DNA from: JAAUTS01 sp038250235
GTDB lineage: Bacteria; Verrucomicrobiota; Verrucomicrobiia; Methylacidiphilales; JAAUTS01
Direction of reading: 5' to 3'
Length of the DNA stretch: 45,285 nt
Assembly (NCBI GenBank): GCA_038250235.1
Contig: JBBSCO010000020.1
Coordinates: 1 to 45,285 of the forward strand
The position numbers and the translations under genes are program-made. How positions within the stretch are numbered: position 1 is the stretch's first letter; every line of letters starts with the position of its first letter. Below are positions 25,682 through 33,320 of the stretch, in pieces. The notes beneath the pieces were generated by a model that made no database searches, was not told where the DNA came from, and worked only from the letters and a program-made list of their open reading frames with translations.

Positions 25682-26251
25682 TTAAAGCGGAAGCAGGTAG
25701 CTAACGGATGATTCACCGTAGCTGGCGGTTTTCAGGAGTTTCCAGTGAGGATTAACCTCCCAACGGTTGAGGCTGTCGTGTTCCCAGACAAGAAGTCCAT
25801 CCGGGTGAATAGAACGGCGAAGAGCAATAATGACGGGGTCGTTGGAAAGGTTGTGGACACCTTTGATGTAAGGAGGGTCGGCCAGGATCAGGTTGAAGCA
25901 GGCAGGAGTTTTTTGTTCCAGGTGGCTTTCGACGCTGCGGTTGACGACCTGTCCCAGAAGTTTGCAGTAGACCAGGTTTTCCTGGATAAGGGTGGCATGC
26001 AGGCGGTTTTTTTCCACGAAGACAGCACTTTCCGCCCCGCGGCTGAGGGCTTCGAGGCCGAGGGAGCCTGTTCCGGCATAAAGATCCAGAACCTTGGCCC
26101 CTGGAACCCGCTCCCCCAGACTTGAAAAAATGGCCTGCTTGACTCTGTCCTGGGTAGGCCTGGAATTGAAGTCACGGGGAACCTTCAGCCAAAGTCCCCC
26201 GGCACTACCTGCGGTGACGCGAACCTGACCTGCCCCGCCGGATTTTTTCAC
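25682..26251 (-). CDS. rsmD: 16S rRNA guanine-N2 (G966) methyltransferase RsmD
   Basis: The 189-residue protein has the RsmD layout: TAGSAGGLWLKVPRDFNSRPTQDRVKQAIFSSL near the N terminus, the SAM-binding VLDLYAGTGSLGLEALSRGA, VFVEKN and the catalytic motif LILADPPYIKG. It methylates G966 of 16S rRNA on the 30S particle. The start is a GTG at 26251, overlapping the upstream gene's TGA (GTGA), so it is translationally coupled to the AsmA-like gene. The IS remnant begins only a few bases after its stop. Confidence 0.92.
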   Translation of the reverse strand: MKKSGGAGQVRVTAGSAGGLWLKVPRDFNSRPTQDRVKQAIFSSLGERVPGAKVLDLYAGTGSLGLEALSRGAESAVFVEKNRLHATLIQENLVYCKLLGQVVNRSVESHLEQKTPACFNLILADPPYIKGVHNLSNDPVIIALRRSIHPDGLLVWEHDSLNRWEVNPHWKLLKTASYGESSVSYLLPL

Positions 26252-27600
26252 AGGGATGAAACAGGTTGGGGATCTGGGAGGTCACGGGAAGCCTGTTGAT
26301 TGGGATCTGTAGGTGCAACCGGAACAGATAGTTTTTCGCCAAGGTTGCTGCCCGGTTCGTCGAGCGATCCGTTCAGCCTGAAGGTTACGGTGCGCGAACC
26401 GTTTTCACGCTTGGCGAATTGGGCCTGGGAGTTGACGGGGATCTGAGCGGCAAGTTCGGGGGAAAGGATTAGGAGCACATCAAAATCCAGCTTGCGGTCG
26501 AATCCAATGCTGCCAGTTCCGGTCAGGGAAAGATCCTTGGAGCGGGCCTCCAATTCGTAGAAAATGATCTTTTGATCCTCGATCTTGAAGGTGCCCCGAA
26601 TGGAATCGAAGGGGATATCGCGCAGTTGGGCGAGATTGAGAAGCTCTCCCAGTTTGTCCAGACCGGCGATTCCGGCCAGCTTGGCCTGTCCCACCTGGAT
26701 CTGGCCGCTGCCCTGCAGGGGGTAGGTTTGGTTCAGGTCGCCTGTCAAATGGGCCTGGATTTGCAGGCGGCCTTCCATCTTGCCGGTGTCACTCTGAATG
26801 GCTTTGAGCAGGCTGGCCAGGTCGATATCCCGCATGTTGATGTCGACCAGAAAGTTGCTGCCGCCGATCCCCGTGTTGAGTTGAACCACACCTTCGCAGG
26901 TTCCTCCATGCACGCGTCCCGTGAGTTTGGGCAATTTCAGGACGGAGTCGGCGAACTCAAAGGAGGCTTGAATGTCGGTCATTTGCAGATAAGAACCCAG
27001 ATCGAGGGTTTTAAGCTGAAGATTTCCTTTGGCATCGTTTTTGCCGCTGATGAACTGGAGCTGGCCATTGACATCGATTTCACGGGCTGCGAAGAGGACA
27101 TCTTTTTTCGAGTTCATGACCCGCAGTTCACCTTTTTCCAGCAACAATTGGTTCAAGAGTATGTTGAAACGGAAAATACTGGTGCGGAAAATCATTTCGC
27201 GGCCCGAACTGCCTTCATCGCGTGGCATCCGCCAACGACCGTCTGCACGCTGATGGAATTCGATAAGGGGGGATTTGAGGCGGATGGTGTTGATCTCGAT
27301 CGTGTTGTGCAGAAGGCTGAGCGGACTATACTCGAGGACAGCCTCCTCTAGGGAGGCATATTCCCGGGCAGGATCTTCATTGCTCAAAAGCCGGGCACCC
27401 TGGACTTTCATGCCGGAGAGCAGGTTGATCTCCGCTTTGTCGAATTCGAGCCTGGTAAAAAAGCGTTCCGAGACAATTCGGCGAATCTTCTCGCTCATGC
27501 GAGGGCTGTTTAGGTAATAGTGAACCCAGGCGATGGCCCCAGCCATCGACAAGACCAGGCATAGAGCCAGCAAGCCGAGTATACGTTTAACCCATTTCAT
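26248..27600 (-). CDS. AsmA-like envelope protein
   Basis: The 450-residue protein has one N-terminal membrane segment (ILGLLALCLVLSMAGAIAWVHYYL), then repetitive beta-strand-rich sequence like that of AsmA/TamB-type proteins: FDKAEINLLSGMKVQGARLLS, LEYSPLSLLHNTIEINTIRLKSPLIEF, LTGTGSIGFDRKLDFDVLLIL. AsmA-family proteins span the periplasm and are linked to lipid transport or outer-membrane assembly. The last ~40 residues are proline/aspartate rich. It is divergent from the lipid-kinase gene (6-bp gap), which fits an envelope-lipid theme, and overlaps rsmD by 4 bp. Confidence 0.72.
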   Translation of the reverse strand: MKWVKRILGLLALCLVLSMAGAIAWVHYYLNSPRMSEKIRRIVSERFFTRLEFDKAEINLLSGMKVQGARLLSNEDPAREYASLEEAVLEYSPLSLLHNTIEINTIRLKSPLIEFHQRADGRWRMPRDEGSSGREMIFRTSIFRFNILLNQLLLEKGELRVMNSKKDVLFAAREIDVNGQLQFISGKNDAKGNLQLKTLDLGSYLQMTDIQASFEFADSVLKLPKLTGRVHGGTCEGVVQLNTGIGGSNFLVDINMRDIDLASLLKAIQSDTGKMEGRLQIQAHLTGDLNQTYPLQGSGQIQVGQAKLAGIAGLDKLGELLNLAQLRDIPFDSIRGTFKIEDQKIIFYELEARSKDLSLTGTGSIGFDRKLDFDVLLILSPELAAQIPVNSQAQFAKRENGSRTVTFRLNGSLDEPGSNLGEKLSVPVAPTDPNQQASRDLPDPQPVSSL

Positions 27601-27606
27601 TACGTC

Positions 27607-28482
27607 ATGATTCCGTCCAAGCCAGCTATTACTATCATCTTAAATCCTGCTGCCAAGGGAGAACGTGCCCGGCATCTGATTCGGCGGCTGCAGGATCTCT
27701 TTCCGGAAGCGGACTTACTGACGACCAAACGTGCGGGTCATGCCCGTGATCTGGCCAAGCAGGCGGCGGGGCGGGGGGATGACATGATCATTGCGGCCGG
27801 TGGGGATGGAACGATCAACGAGGTCGTTAACGGGATGGCGGGAAGCAAATCGGTTTTGGGCCTTCTGCCCGTGGGAACGGTCAATGTGTTTGCCATGGAA
27901 TTGGGCATCCCCTCCAAGCTGGAAAAAGCCATCGCTCTCATTCGTGAAGGACACATAAAACGTCTCGATCTGGCCGAAGCCAATGGACGTTCTTTTGTGC
28001 AATTGGCCGGTGTGGGATTTGATGCCCAGACGGTGCAGAATACCGACCACAACTTCAAAAAAGCGCTGGGGCCCTTGAGTTATATTGTGACCGCCGCCCA
28101 GTTGGCCTCCCAAAAACCTCCGGTGCTGACGGTGGAAGCACAGGGATTTAAAACAAGCCAGGGCAGTTTTATGCTGGTGGGAAACGGACGCTACTACGGA
28201 GGCCCGTTCCAATTTTTTCCGGAAGCCAGCATGAATGACGGTCTTCTGGACGTCTGCCTTTTTAAAAACCTGACCCATATCGATCTGATCCGCTACTTTC
28301 AGGGAATCGTCAGTGGCAGCCACACCCGTTTTAAAGACGTGTCCTATTTCAAATCCGCCCTGATCCGCGTGACTGCGGATCGCGAGGTGCCGGTTGAAGT
28401 GGACGGTGAACTGCACGGTCAGGTTCCCGTTACCTTCAGCATCAAGAAATCCGCCCTGGCTGTGCTGGTTCCGGGAGTCTGA
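27607..28482 (+). CDS. diacylglycerol kinase family lipid kinase (DagK/YegS/BmrU type)
   Basis: The 291-residue protein has the lipid-kinase catalytic domain: ITIILNPAAKGERAR at the N terminus, the GGDGT motif in IIAAGGDGTINEVVNGMAG, LGLLPVGTVNVFAMELG, and the C-terminal FFPEASMNDGLLDVCLF and VPVEVDGELHG. Family members phosphorylate diacylglycerol, sphingosine-like bases or related lipids at the cytoplasmic membrane. The substrate cannot be predicted. It is followed by a tiny ORF and an HtrA-like gene on the same strand. Confidence 0.9.
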   Translation: MIPSKPAITIILNPAAKGERARHLIRRLQDLFPEADLLTTKRAGHARDLAKQAAGRGDDMIIAAGGDGTINEVVNGMAGSKSVLGLLPVGTVNVFAMELGIPSKLEKAIALIREGHIKRLDLAEANGRSFVQLAGVGFDAQTVQNTDHNFKKALGPLSYIVTAAQLASQKPPVLTVEAQGFKTSQGSFMLVGNGRYYGGPFQFFPEASMNDGLLDVCLFKNLTHIDLIRYFQGIVSGSHTRFKDVSYFKSALIRVTADREVPVEVDGELHGQVPVTFSIKKSALAVLVPGV

Positions 28483-28484
28483 AA

Positions 28485-28568
28485 ATGAAAGAGTCTCTCA
28501 TGGCTGTCCTGAATAAAAAACGTCTCGCCAAATCCCTCTCTATCCAGGTTAATCGAAGCCTGTCATGA
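28485..28568 (+). CDS. possible 27-residue small ORF coupled to the protease gene
   Basis: An ATG at 28485, 2 bp after the lipid-kinase stop, opens a 27-codon frame (MKESLMAVLNKKRLAKSLSI, basic). Its TGA overlaps the ATG of the next gene (ATGA at 28565). Position on both sides fits a translated coupling peptide. There is no homology or strong ribosome-binding site, so it may be chance. Confidence 0.25.
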   Translation: MKESLMAVLNKKRLAKSLSIQVNRSLS

Positions 28569-30073
28569 AACGATTGATCGGAGTTCTGGTTTTGCTGGCA
28601 CTGATTACCGCCACCATTTTTTGGCTGGCCTCCATCGATATCTCCGGGTTGTCCAAGCGGAAGGGAGCGGAACAGGCGGCCTCTGCGGATAAACGTCTGC
28701 CGGATATGCAGTCTTCCATGCTCCTGAGCCCGGGCCCGGACGCCCTCAAACTCATCAGTAAACGCTACGAGGATATTTCCGTTAAATCTGTCCCCAGTGT
28801 GGTGCAGATACGCTCCATTCAGGCAGGCAACGGGCAGTCTCTTATTGTGGATAGTCAGGCCATAGCGGACTATTATTCCGGATTGGGGATTGAGGTGGAA
28901 AGCGTGGGCACAGGAGTATTTCTGAACGATCAGGGACTGATCCTGACCCCGTTGCATGTTGTGCTGTCAGCGGCGGCATTACAGGTCAGAACCTGGGATG
29001 GGAAAGTGTACCAGGCCGAGCTGGTTTCTGCGGATGTTGGAACGGATCTGGCCATTCTTAAAATTCCCCTTTCTGGAACCCGCGCCATCAAATGGGGAGA
29101 CAGTTCCTTCCTGGGTCTGGGCGAGTTTCTGGTTCTCGTCGGCTCCGATTCCCGCATGAACGGACGTATTTGCCAGGGCTTGGTTAGTTCCTCATCCTAC
29201 ATGCCATTGGTTTTGGACGAAAGTTACTTTGGTCAGTATTTCCTGATCGACGCCGGTTCTGCCTCCCCCCGCTCGGGCTGGCTTGTCTTGAATCTTGAGG
29301 GAGAGATGGTCGGCATCCTTGCCCAGAGTTCCGCGCGCATCTACAAAAGCCAAGGCGAGTATGTGGCTCTCAGCTCAAACCAGATCCGTGAAGTGACCGA
29401 CTTGTTGTCCCAGGGAAAAGTGGTCATACGCTCCTACGCTGGCCTGCATATCCAGCAGTTGACCATGGATCTTGGCTCCGTCCGTCCGGCAAAAGTGCCG
29501 ATGGGAGCTTTGGTTGCCGATGTGGTGCCGGGCAGTCCGGCGGAGCAGGCAGGACTTCTTCCTGGTGATGTCCTGCTCAAAATCGGACCCACGGTCATTT
29601 CCCATTACGGACAGGTTCGCCCGCTGATTGCCGCTTTGCCTTCAGGCGGGGAAGTTTCCTTTCAGGTGGATCGCGCCGGGGGAAACCTGACGCTGTCTTT
29701 AACCCCTGTGCCCCATCCTATCCAGTTGGTGGTGACACGGAACAATGATATCCCGATGAGGAACGTCTCAGACTCAGCAAAGGTATCGCCTTTGGATGGG
29801 ATCAGCGTGGAGGAAATGCCGGATCAGCCCGGAACGCCGCGTGGAAGTGTCCTCCCCAAAAGGCTTGCGATCGCCTCGGTCGACTATCTGCAGGTCGTTC
29901 CCTCCGTTCCTTTGGAACCGGGGTCGCGGGTTCTGGAGGTCGATGGGCAGATTCTCAACGGAAAGAATGATTTCGAGGCCATGAAAGAAAAAACCCAGGG
30001 TCGTGCGGTTGTTGTGCTCCGAATTGATAGTCTCGGAGTGAAACGCTACATCACCCTGCGCTCCGTATTTTGA
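28565..30073 (+). CDS. HtrA/DegP-like membrane-anchored PDZ protease or pseudoprotease
   Basis: The 502-residue protein has an N-terminal membrane anchor (LIGVLVLLALITATIFWLAS), a trypsin-like domain (about 75-275) and two PDZ-like domains (about 300-385 and 425-500). Aligning to HtrA, the triad is H131 (LTPLHVV), D161 (GTDLAILK) and S237. However, the oxyanion motif GNSGGP is replaced by PRSGWL around S237, and the usual NHVV context is PLHVV. The nucleophile remains but the oxyanion hole is changed, so activity may be low or absent; a folding-sensor or chaperone role is possible. It lies in the periplasm. The first PDZ (GALVADVVPGSPAEQAGLLPGDVLLKIG) is canonical and the second degenerate. 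Confidence 0.85.
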   Translation: MKRLIGVLVLLALITATIFWLASIDISGLSKRKGAEQAASADKRLPDMQSSMLLSPGPDALKLISKRYEDISVKSVPSVVQIRSIQAGNGQSLIVDSQAIADYYSGLGIEVESVGTGVFLNDQGLILTPLHVVLSAAALQVRTWDGKVYQAELVSADVGTDLAILKIPLSGTRAIKWGDSSFLGLGEFLVLVGSDSRMNGRICQGLVSSSSYMPLVLDESYFGQYFLIDAGSASPRSGWLVLNLEGEMVGILAQSSARIYKSQGEYVALSSNQIREVTDLLSQGKVVIRSYAGLHIQQLTMDLGSVRPAKVPMGALVADVVPGSPAEQAGLLPGDVLLKIGPTVISHYGQVRPLIAALPSGGEVSFQVDRAGGNLTLSLTPVPHPIQLVVTRNNDIPMRNVSDSAKVSPLDGISVEEMPDQPGTPRGSVLPKRLAIASVDYLQVVPSVPLEPGSRVLEVDGQILNGKNDFEAMKEKTQGRAVVVLRIDSLGVKRYITLRSVF

Positions 30074-30098
30074 AAACCCGGGGAAACCTGATCCATTT

Positions 30099-31265
30099 AT
30101 GCCCACACAAAAATTAAACATCGGACTCATCGGTTATAAATTCATGGGGAAAACCCATTCCAACGCCTGGCGCCAGGCCGGACATTTTTTTAAACTGCCA
30201 CTCCAGCCTGTCCTGCACACGCTGTGCGGACGTGATCCCAAGGGAGTCAGGGAAGCTGCGTCGCAACTGGGTTGGGATCATGCTGAAACCGATTGGCGCC
30301 GTGTCCTGGCCAACCCCGACATCGATGTGGTCGACATCAGCACCGGCAATGATACCCATGCGGAAATTGCCGTGGCTGCAGCCAAGGCGGGCAAGGCCGT
30401 GCTTTGTGAAAAACCCCTGGCTCTCAGCGTCAAGGAAGCCAAAGGCATGTTGGATGCGGTCAACAAAGCCGGCGTTGTCAACATGGTCTGCCACAACTAC
30501 CGCCGCATCCCGGCCATCGCCCTGGCCAAGCGCATGATCGAGCGGGGGGATCTGGGAAAAATTTATCATTACCGTGCGCGTTATCTGCAGGATTGGATCG
30601 TGGACCCGGAGTTTCCTTTGGTCTGGCGATTACAGAGTAAATACGCCGGCAGCGGTACCCATGGTGATATTAACGCCCACATTATCGATCTGGGCCGCTA
30701 TCTGGTGGGAGAAATTCAGGAAGTCTGCGGTCTCATGGAAACCTTCATCAAGCAACGACCTCTCGCCGGATCCGAAGGAGGACTCAAAGCGGGCGCGAAA
30801 AAAGGGAGAAAAGTGATGGGGGATGTGACGGTGGATGATGCAGCTTTGGCCATTGGACGGTTCAAAAATGGTGCCTTGTTGAATCTGGAAGCCACGCGTT
30901 TCGCCACAGGGAGGAAAAACGGCATTCAAATCGAGATCAATGGCTCAAAGGGATCCGTTTCTTTTGATTTTGAAGACATGAATCGTCTCCAGTTTTTCAA
31001 CAGCAGGGATGGAGCGGATGTGCAGGGTTTCCGCAATATCATTGTGACGGAATCTGTTCATCCCTTCGCAGGACAATGGTGGCCTCCCGGTCATATCATC
31101 GGCTATGAGCACACCTTTGTTCACACCATCGCCGACTTCGTTCATGCCGTAAAAAAAGGGAAGTCGGTTCAGCCCACCTTTGAAGACGGTTACATCAACC
31201 AGTGTGTTCTCGATGCTGTGGAAACAAGCGCCAAAAAACGTGCGTGGATCACGGTCAAATCTTAA
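30099..31265 (+). CDS. Gfo/Idh/MocA family NAD(P)-dependent oxidoreductase
   Basis: The 388-residue protein begins with a Rossmann fold (IGLIGYKFMGKTHSNAW) and has VDISTGNDTHAEIAVAAAKAGKAVLCEKPLALS with the family EKP motif. A C-terminal Gfo/Idh/MocA domain follows (NLEATRFATGRKNGIQIEINGSKGS). GTHGDINAHIIDLGRYLVG supplies the His and Asp for substrate binding. Such enzymes oxidise or reduce sugars and inositols, and this subgroup resembles uncharacterised family members common in Planctomycetes and Verrucomicrobia. The insert KQRPLAGSEGGLKAGAKKGRKV is a disordered basic loop. It starts 25 bp after the protease stop. Confidence 0.88.
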   Translation: MPTQKLNIGLIGYKFMGKTHSNAWRQAGHFFKLPLQPVLHTLCGRDPKGVREAASQLGWDHAETDWRRVLANPDIDVVDISTGNDTHAEIAVAAAKAGKAVLCEKPLALSVKEAKGMLDAVNKAGVVNMVCHNYRRIPAIALAKRMIERGDLGKIYHYRARYLQDWIVDPEFPLVWRLQSKYAGSGTHGDINAHIIDLGRYLVGEIQEVCGLMETFIKQRPLAGSEGGLKAGAKKGRKVMGDVTVDDAALAIGRFKNGALLNLEATRFATGRKNGIQIEINGSKGSVSFDFEDMNRLQFFNSRDGADVQGFRNIIVTESVHPFAGQWWPPGHIIGYEHTFVHTIADFVHAVKKGKSVQPTFEDGYINQCVLDAVETSAKKRAWITVKS

Positions 31266-31314
31266 GAGTCGCGCTCGAGCTAAACATCCAAGTATCAAAG
31301 TCGGGCAAGAGTAG

Positions 31315-31336
31315 GGCGGGAAATCCTTTTCCCGCC
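31315..31336. terminator. perfect hairpin after the oxidoreductase gene (possible terminator)
   Basis: GGCGGGAAA and TTTCCCGCC form a 9-bp perfect stem with a TCCT loop. No T-run follows, so it may slow or attenuate transcription into the regulator gene rather than fully terminate it, or stabilise the upstream mRNA. Confidence 0.45.
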
Positions 31337-31475
31337 GGACCGCGCGGATTGGAAAGGACTTCCAGCCCACCAGTTCCGATGGATGGTTTGTGTATCGCGA
31401 CTTTTTCCACAGTTTCTAAAACTAGAGCTGGCCATCAGGGCAAATTTTGCCTACTTTCAAGTCTGTGATCGCAGT

Positions 31476-32849
31476 ATGAAACTCGAGAAAATCTTGGTTC
31501 TGGATGACGAGAGTTCTGTCAGGGGAGTCCTGGCCGATTTGTTGAAAGAGTTGAACTACTCCGTTCTGGCCGTCCCCTCTATTGCCCAGGCCCGGCTCAT
31601 TCTCAAGCAGGACGCTTTCGATTTGATCATCAGCGATGTCCGCCTCAACGACGGCAATGGCTTGGAGTTTCTCCAGGAAGTCAAAAAGACCTATCCAGCC
31701 ATGCAGCTTATGGTCATGACCGGGTTCGGCAGCCTGGACTCCGCCGTGGAAGCACTGCGTCTGGGAGTTTTCGATTACCTGGTCAAGCCGATCGATGGCG
31801 CCCGGCTCAGCGTTGCTCTTGAGCGTCTGGAAGAAGTCCGGAAACTGGAAGCTGAAAACACTTATCTGCGTCAGGAAGTAACCTCACGGGCCACGGCCGG
31901 GGGAGGGATCGACTGGGGAACCTGCGAGGCCATGCAAAGGGTCAAGGAACTGATTGACAAGATAGCCGTCACCGATGCCACGGTCCTCATCCAGGGCGAA
32001 AGCGGGACAGGGAAGGAAGTCGTGGCCAAGGCCCTGCATGATGGCAGCCCACGGGCGGACAAACCTTTCATTCGCGTAAACTGCGCGGCCATCTCCGCCA
32101 ATCTTCTGGAGAGCGAATTTTTCGGACACGAAAAAGGTGCCTTCACCGGTGCGGTGCAGCGTAGGGAAGGCCGCTTCGAACTGGCCCACACCGGCACGCT
32201 CCTGCTGGATGAAATTTCAGAAATCCCTCCCGATCTCCAGGTTAAATTGCTCCGCGTCCTGCAGGAGCGTGAATTCGAGCGGGTTGGGGGAAACAAGACG
32301 ATTTCCGCCGACATCCGTGTCATCGCCACCACCAACCGTAATTTGATGCATGAAGTCAGAGAAGGCCGTTTCCGGGAGGATCTGTTCTATCGCCTCAACG
32401 TCGTTCCCATAGAACTGCCCCCTCTGCGCGACCGTGGTGAGGATCTGGTCCGGTTGGCGGACTATTTTATCGCGCAGTTTGGGCGAAAACACGGCAGAAA
32501 AATGAAAGCCCCCGGGCGCGAGGTGTTGATGCGAATGAAAGCCTACGGCTGGCCGGGCAACGTGAGGGAACTCCAGAATGTGGTGGAGAGGGCTGTTATT
32601 TTATCCACGGAAAACGGAGATCTAAGGGTGGAGGATTTTACGCCGCTGGGGGTGAACATGCAGGCAGCCCGCCCGGAAGCGGATGGTGGCGTGCAAACCA
32701 TAGCGCAGATGGAACAGAAGATGATCTTAAAGGCTCTTCAACGTTGTGGAAACAACCGCACTCATGCCGCTGAGTTGTTGGGCATCAGCCTCCGCACACT
32801 CCGCAACAAGATAAGTGAATATCGCGAAGCCGGAGTAACTGTTCCTTAA
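31476..32849 (+). CDS. NtrC-type sigma-54-dependent response regulator
   Basis: The 457-residue protein (start 31476, MKLEKILVLDDESSVRG) has a receiver domain with acidic pair DDE, phospho-acceptor D in DLIISDVRLNDG and lysine in DYLVKPID. The AAA+ domain has Walker A GESGTGKE, the intact sigma-54 contact loop GAFTGA, Walker B GTLLLDEISEI and arginine-finger region REDLFYRLNV. A Fis-type helix-turn-helix ends it (ALQRCGNNRTHAAELLGISLRTLRNKI). It activates sigma-54 promoters after phosphorylation. No histidine kinase is adjacent, so it is an orphan regulator here. The frame is open upstream to 31383, but those residues do not match the family. Confidence 0.93.
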   Translation: MKLEKILVLDDESSVRGVLADLLKELNYSVLAVPSIAQARLILKQDAFDLIISDVRLNDGNGLEFLQEVKKTYPAMQLMVMTGFGSLDSAVEALRLGVFDYLVKPIDGARLSVALERLEEVRKLEAENTYLRQEVTSRATAGGGIDWGTCEAMQRVKELIDKIAVTDATVLIQGESGTGKEVVAKALHDGSPRADKPFIRVNCAAISANLLESEFFGHEKGAFTGAVQRREGRFELAHTGTLLLDEISEIPPDLQVKLLRVLQEREFERVGGNKTISADIRVIATTNRNLMHEVREGRFREDLFYRLNVVPIELPPLRDRGEDLVRLADYFIAQFGRKHGRKMKAPGREVLMRMKAYGWPGNVRELQNVVERAVILSTENGDLRVEDFTPLGVNMQAARPEADGGVQTIAQMEQKMILKALQRCGNNRTHAAELLGISLRTLRNKISEYREAGVTVP

Positions 32850-33041
32850 ACTGCGTTATTGTACCGAAACGATGGAAAGGCGGTCAGCCTCAGGGCAAAA
32901 GTACTTCTTTTTTTCTCTCTTTCGGAGGGCCCAGTTCCACCTGTGCTGCAGACGAAGCCCCGACTAAGGTAACGGGGCAGGTGGGAAGTCGTCCCTCCAG
33001 AAGAAAACAAGTTTCCTTCTAATTTACTGATAGATCCGTGC
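32850..33041. other. intergenic stretch with strong secondary structure
   Basis: There is no gene. It holds a CT-rich tract (about 32903-32922), the nested palindrome at 32924-32998 and, near its end, TTTACTGATAGATCCGTG (33023-33040). The latter resembles the right end of the IS5-type element at 25656-25677. It ends at the left copy of the 280-bp repeat. Confidence 0.4.
32924..32998. repeat. nested palindrome: REP-like element or structured RNA
   Basis: Three stems nest by eye. GGAGGG (32924) pairs with CCCTCC (32993). CCACCTG pairs with CAGGTGG. Innermost, GCCCCG pairs with CGGGGC across the loop ACTAAGGTAA. Both arms keep the order, so it folds as one long imperfect hairpin on either strand. 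It follows the sigma-54 regulator gene and could be a REP-type repeat, a terminator without U-tract, or a small RNA. Confidence 0.6.
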
Positions 33042-33320
33042 TCAGCCTACCGGCTCTTGACGGAAGAGTATTTTAGTCTGCAATTTTTTTGAATGGTTTG
33101 TTATTCAACGAATAGTAAATTAGGCGGAGACACCTACGGTCAAGAATGATTGACTGACCTCATAAACATTCCTCGCTGCGCCTGAAGGCTGCAGACTCCC
33201 TATCCTTTTTTTGCCGAGCTACTTCGCTCCGTCAGGCAATAATCAATAGCCTAACTCATAGACCAAGGCTAGATTAGAAGTCCGCGAAATGTTGAATGTT
33301 GAGACGCGACCCCAATGGCT
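33042..33320. repeat. 280-bp direct repeat, left copy
   Basis: This matches 38896-39175 in the same orientation. The middle 103 bp (33114-33216 versus 38971-39073) are identical base for base by my reading; flanks carry scattered substitutions. The right end covers the stop and last ~15 codons of the kinase-like gene. The repeats enclose the whole oadA-like/DUF4914/PocR block. Confidence 0.9.

Noticed and set aside
26572..27351. 259-residue plus-strand frame opposite the AsmA-like gene
   Set aside because: It has no start context or recognisable motifs, while the minus strand has a signal anchor and AsmA-like strands.
33200..33240. intrinsic terminator within the direct repeat
   Set aside because: The hairpin is preceded, not followed, by the T-run on the plus strand and followed by A's on the minus strand, so neither strand gives a U-tract at the right place.
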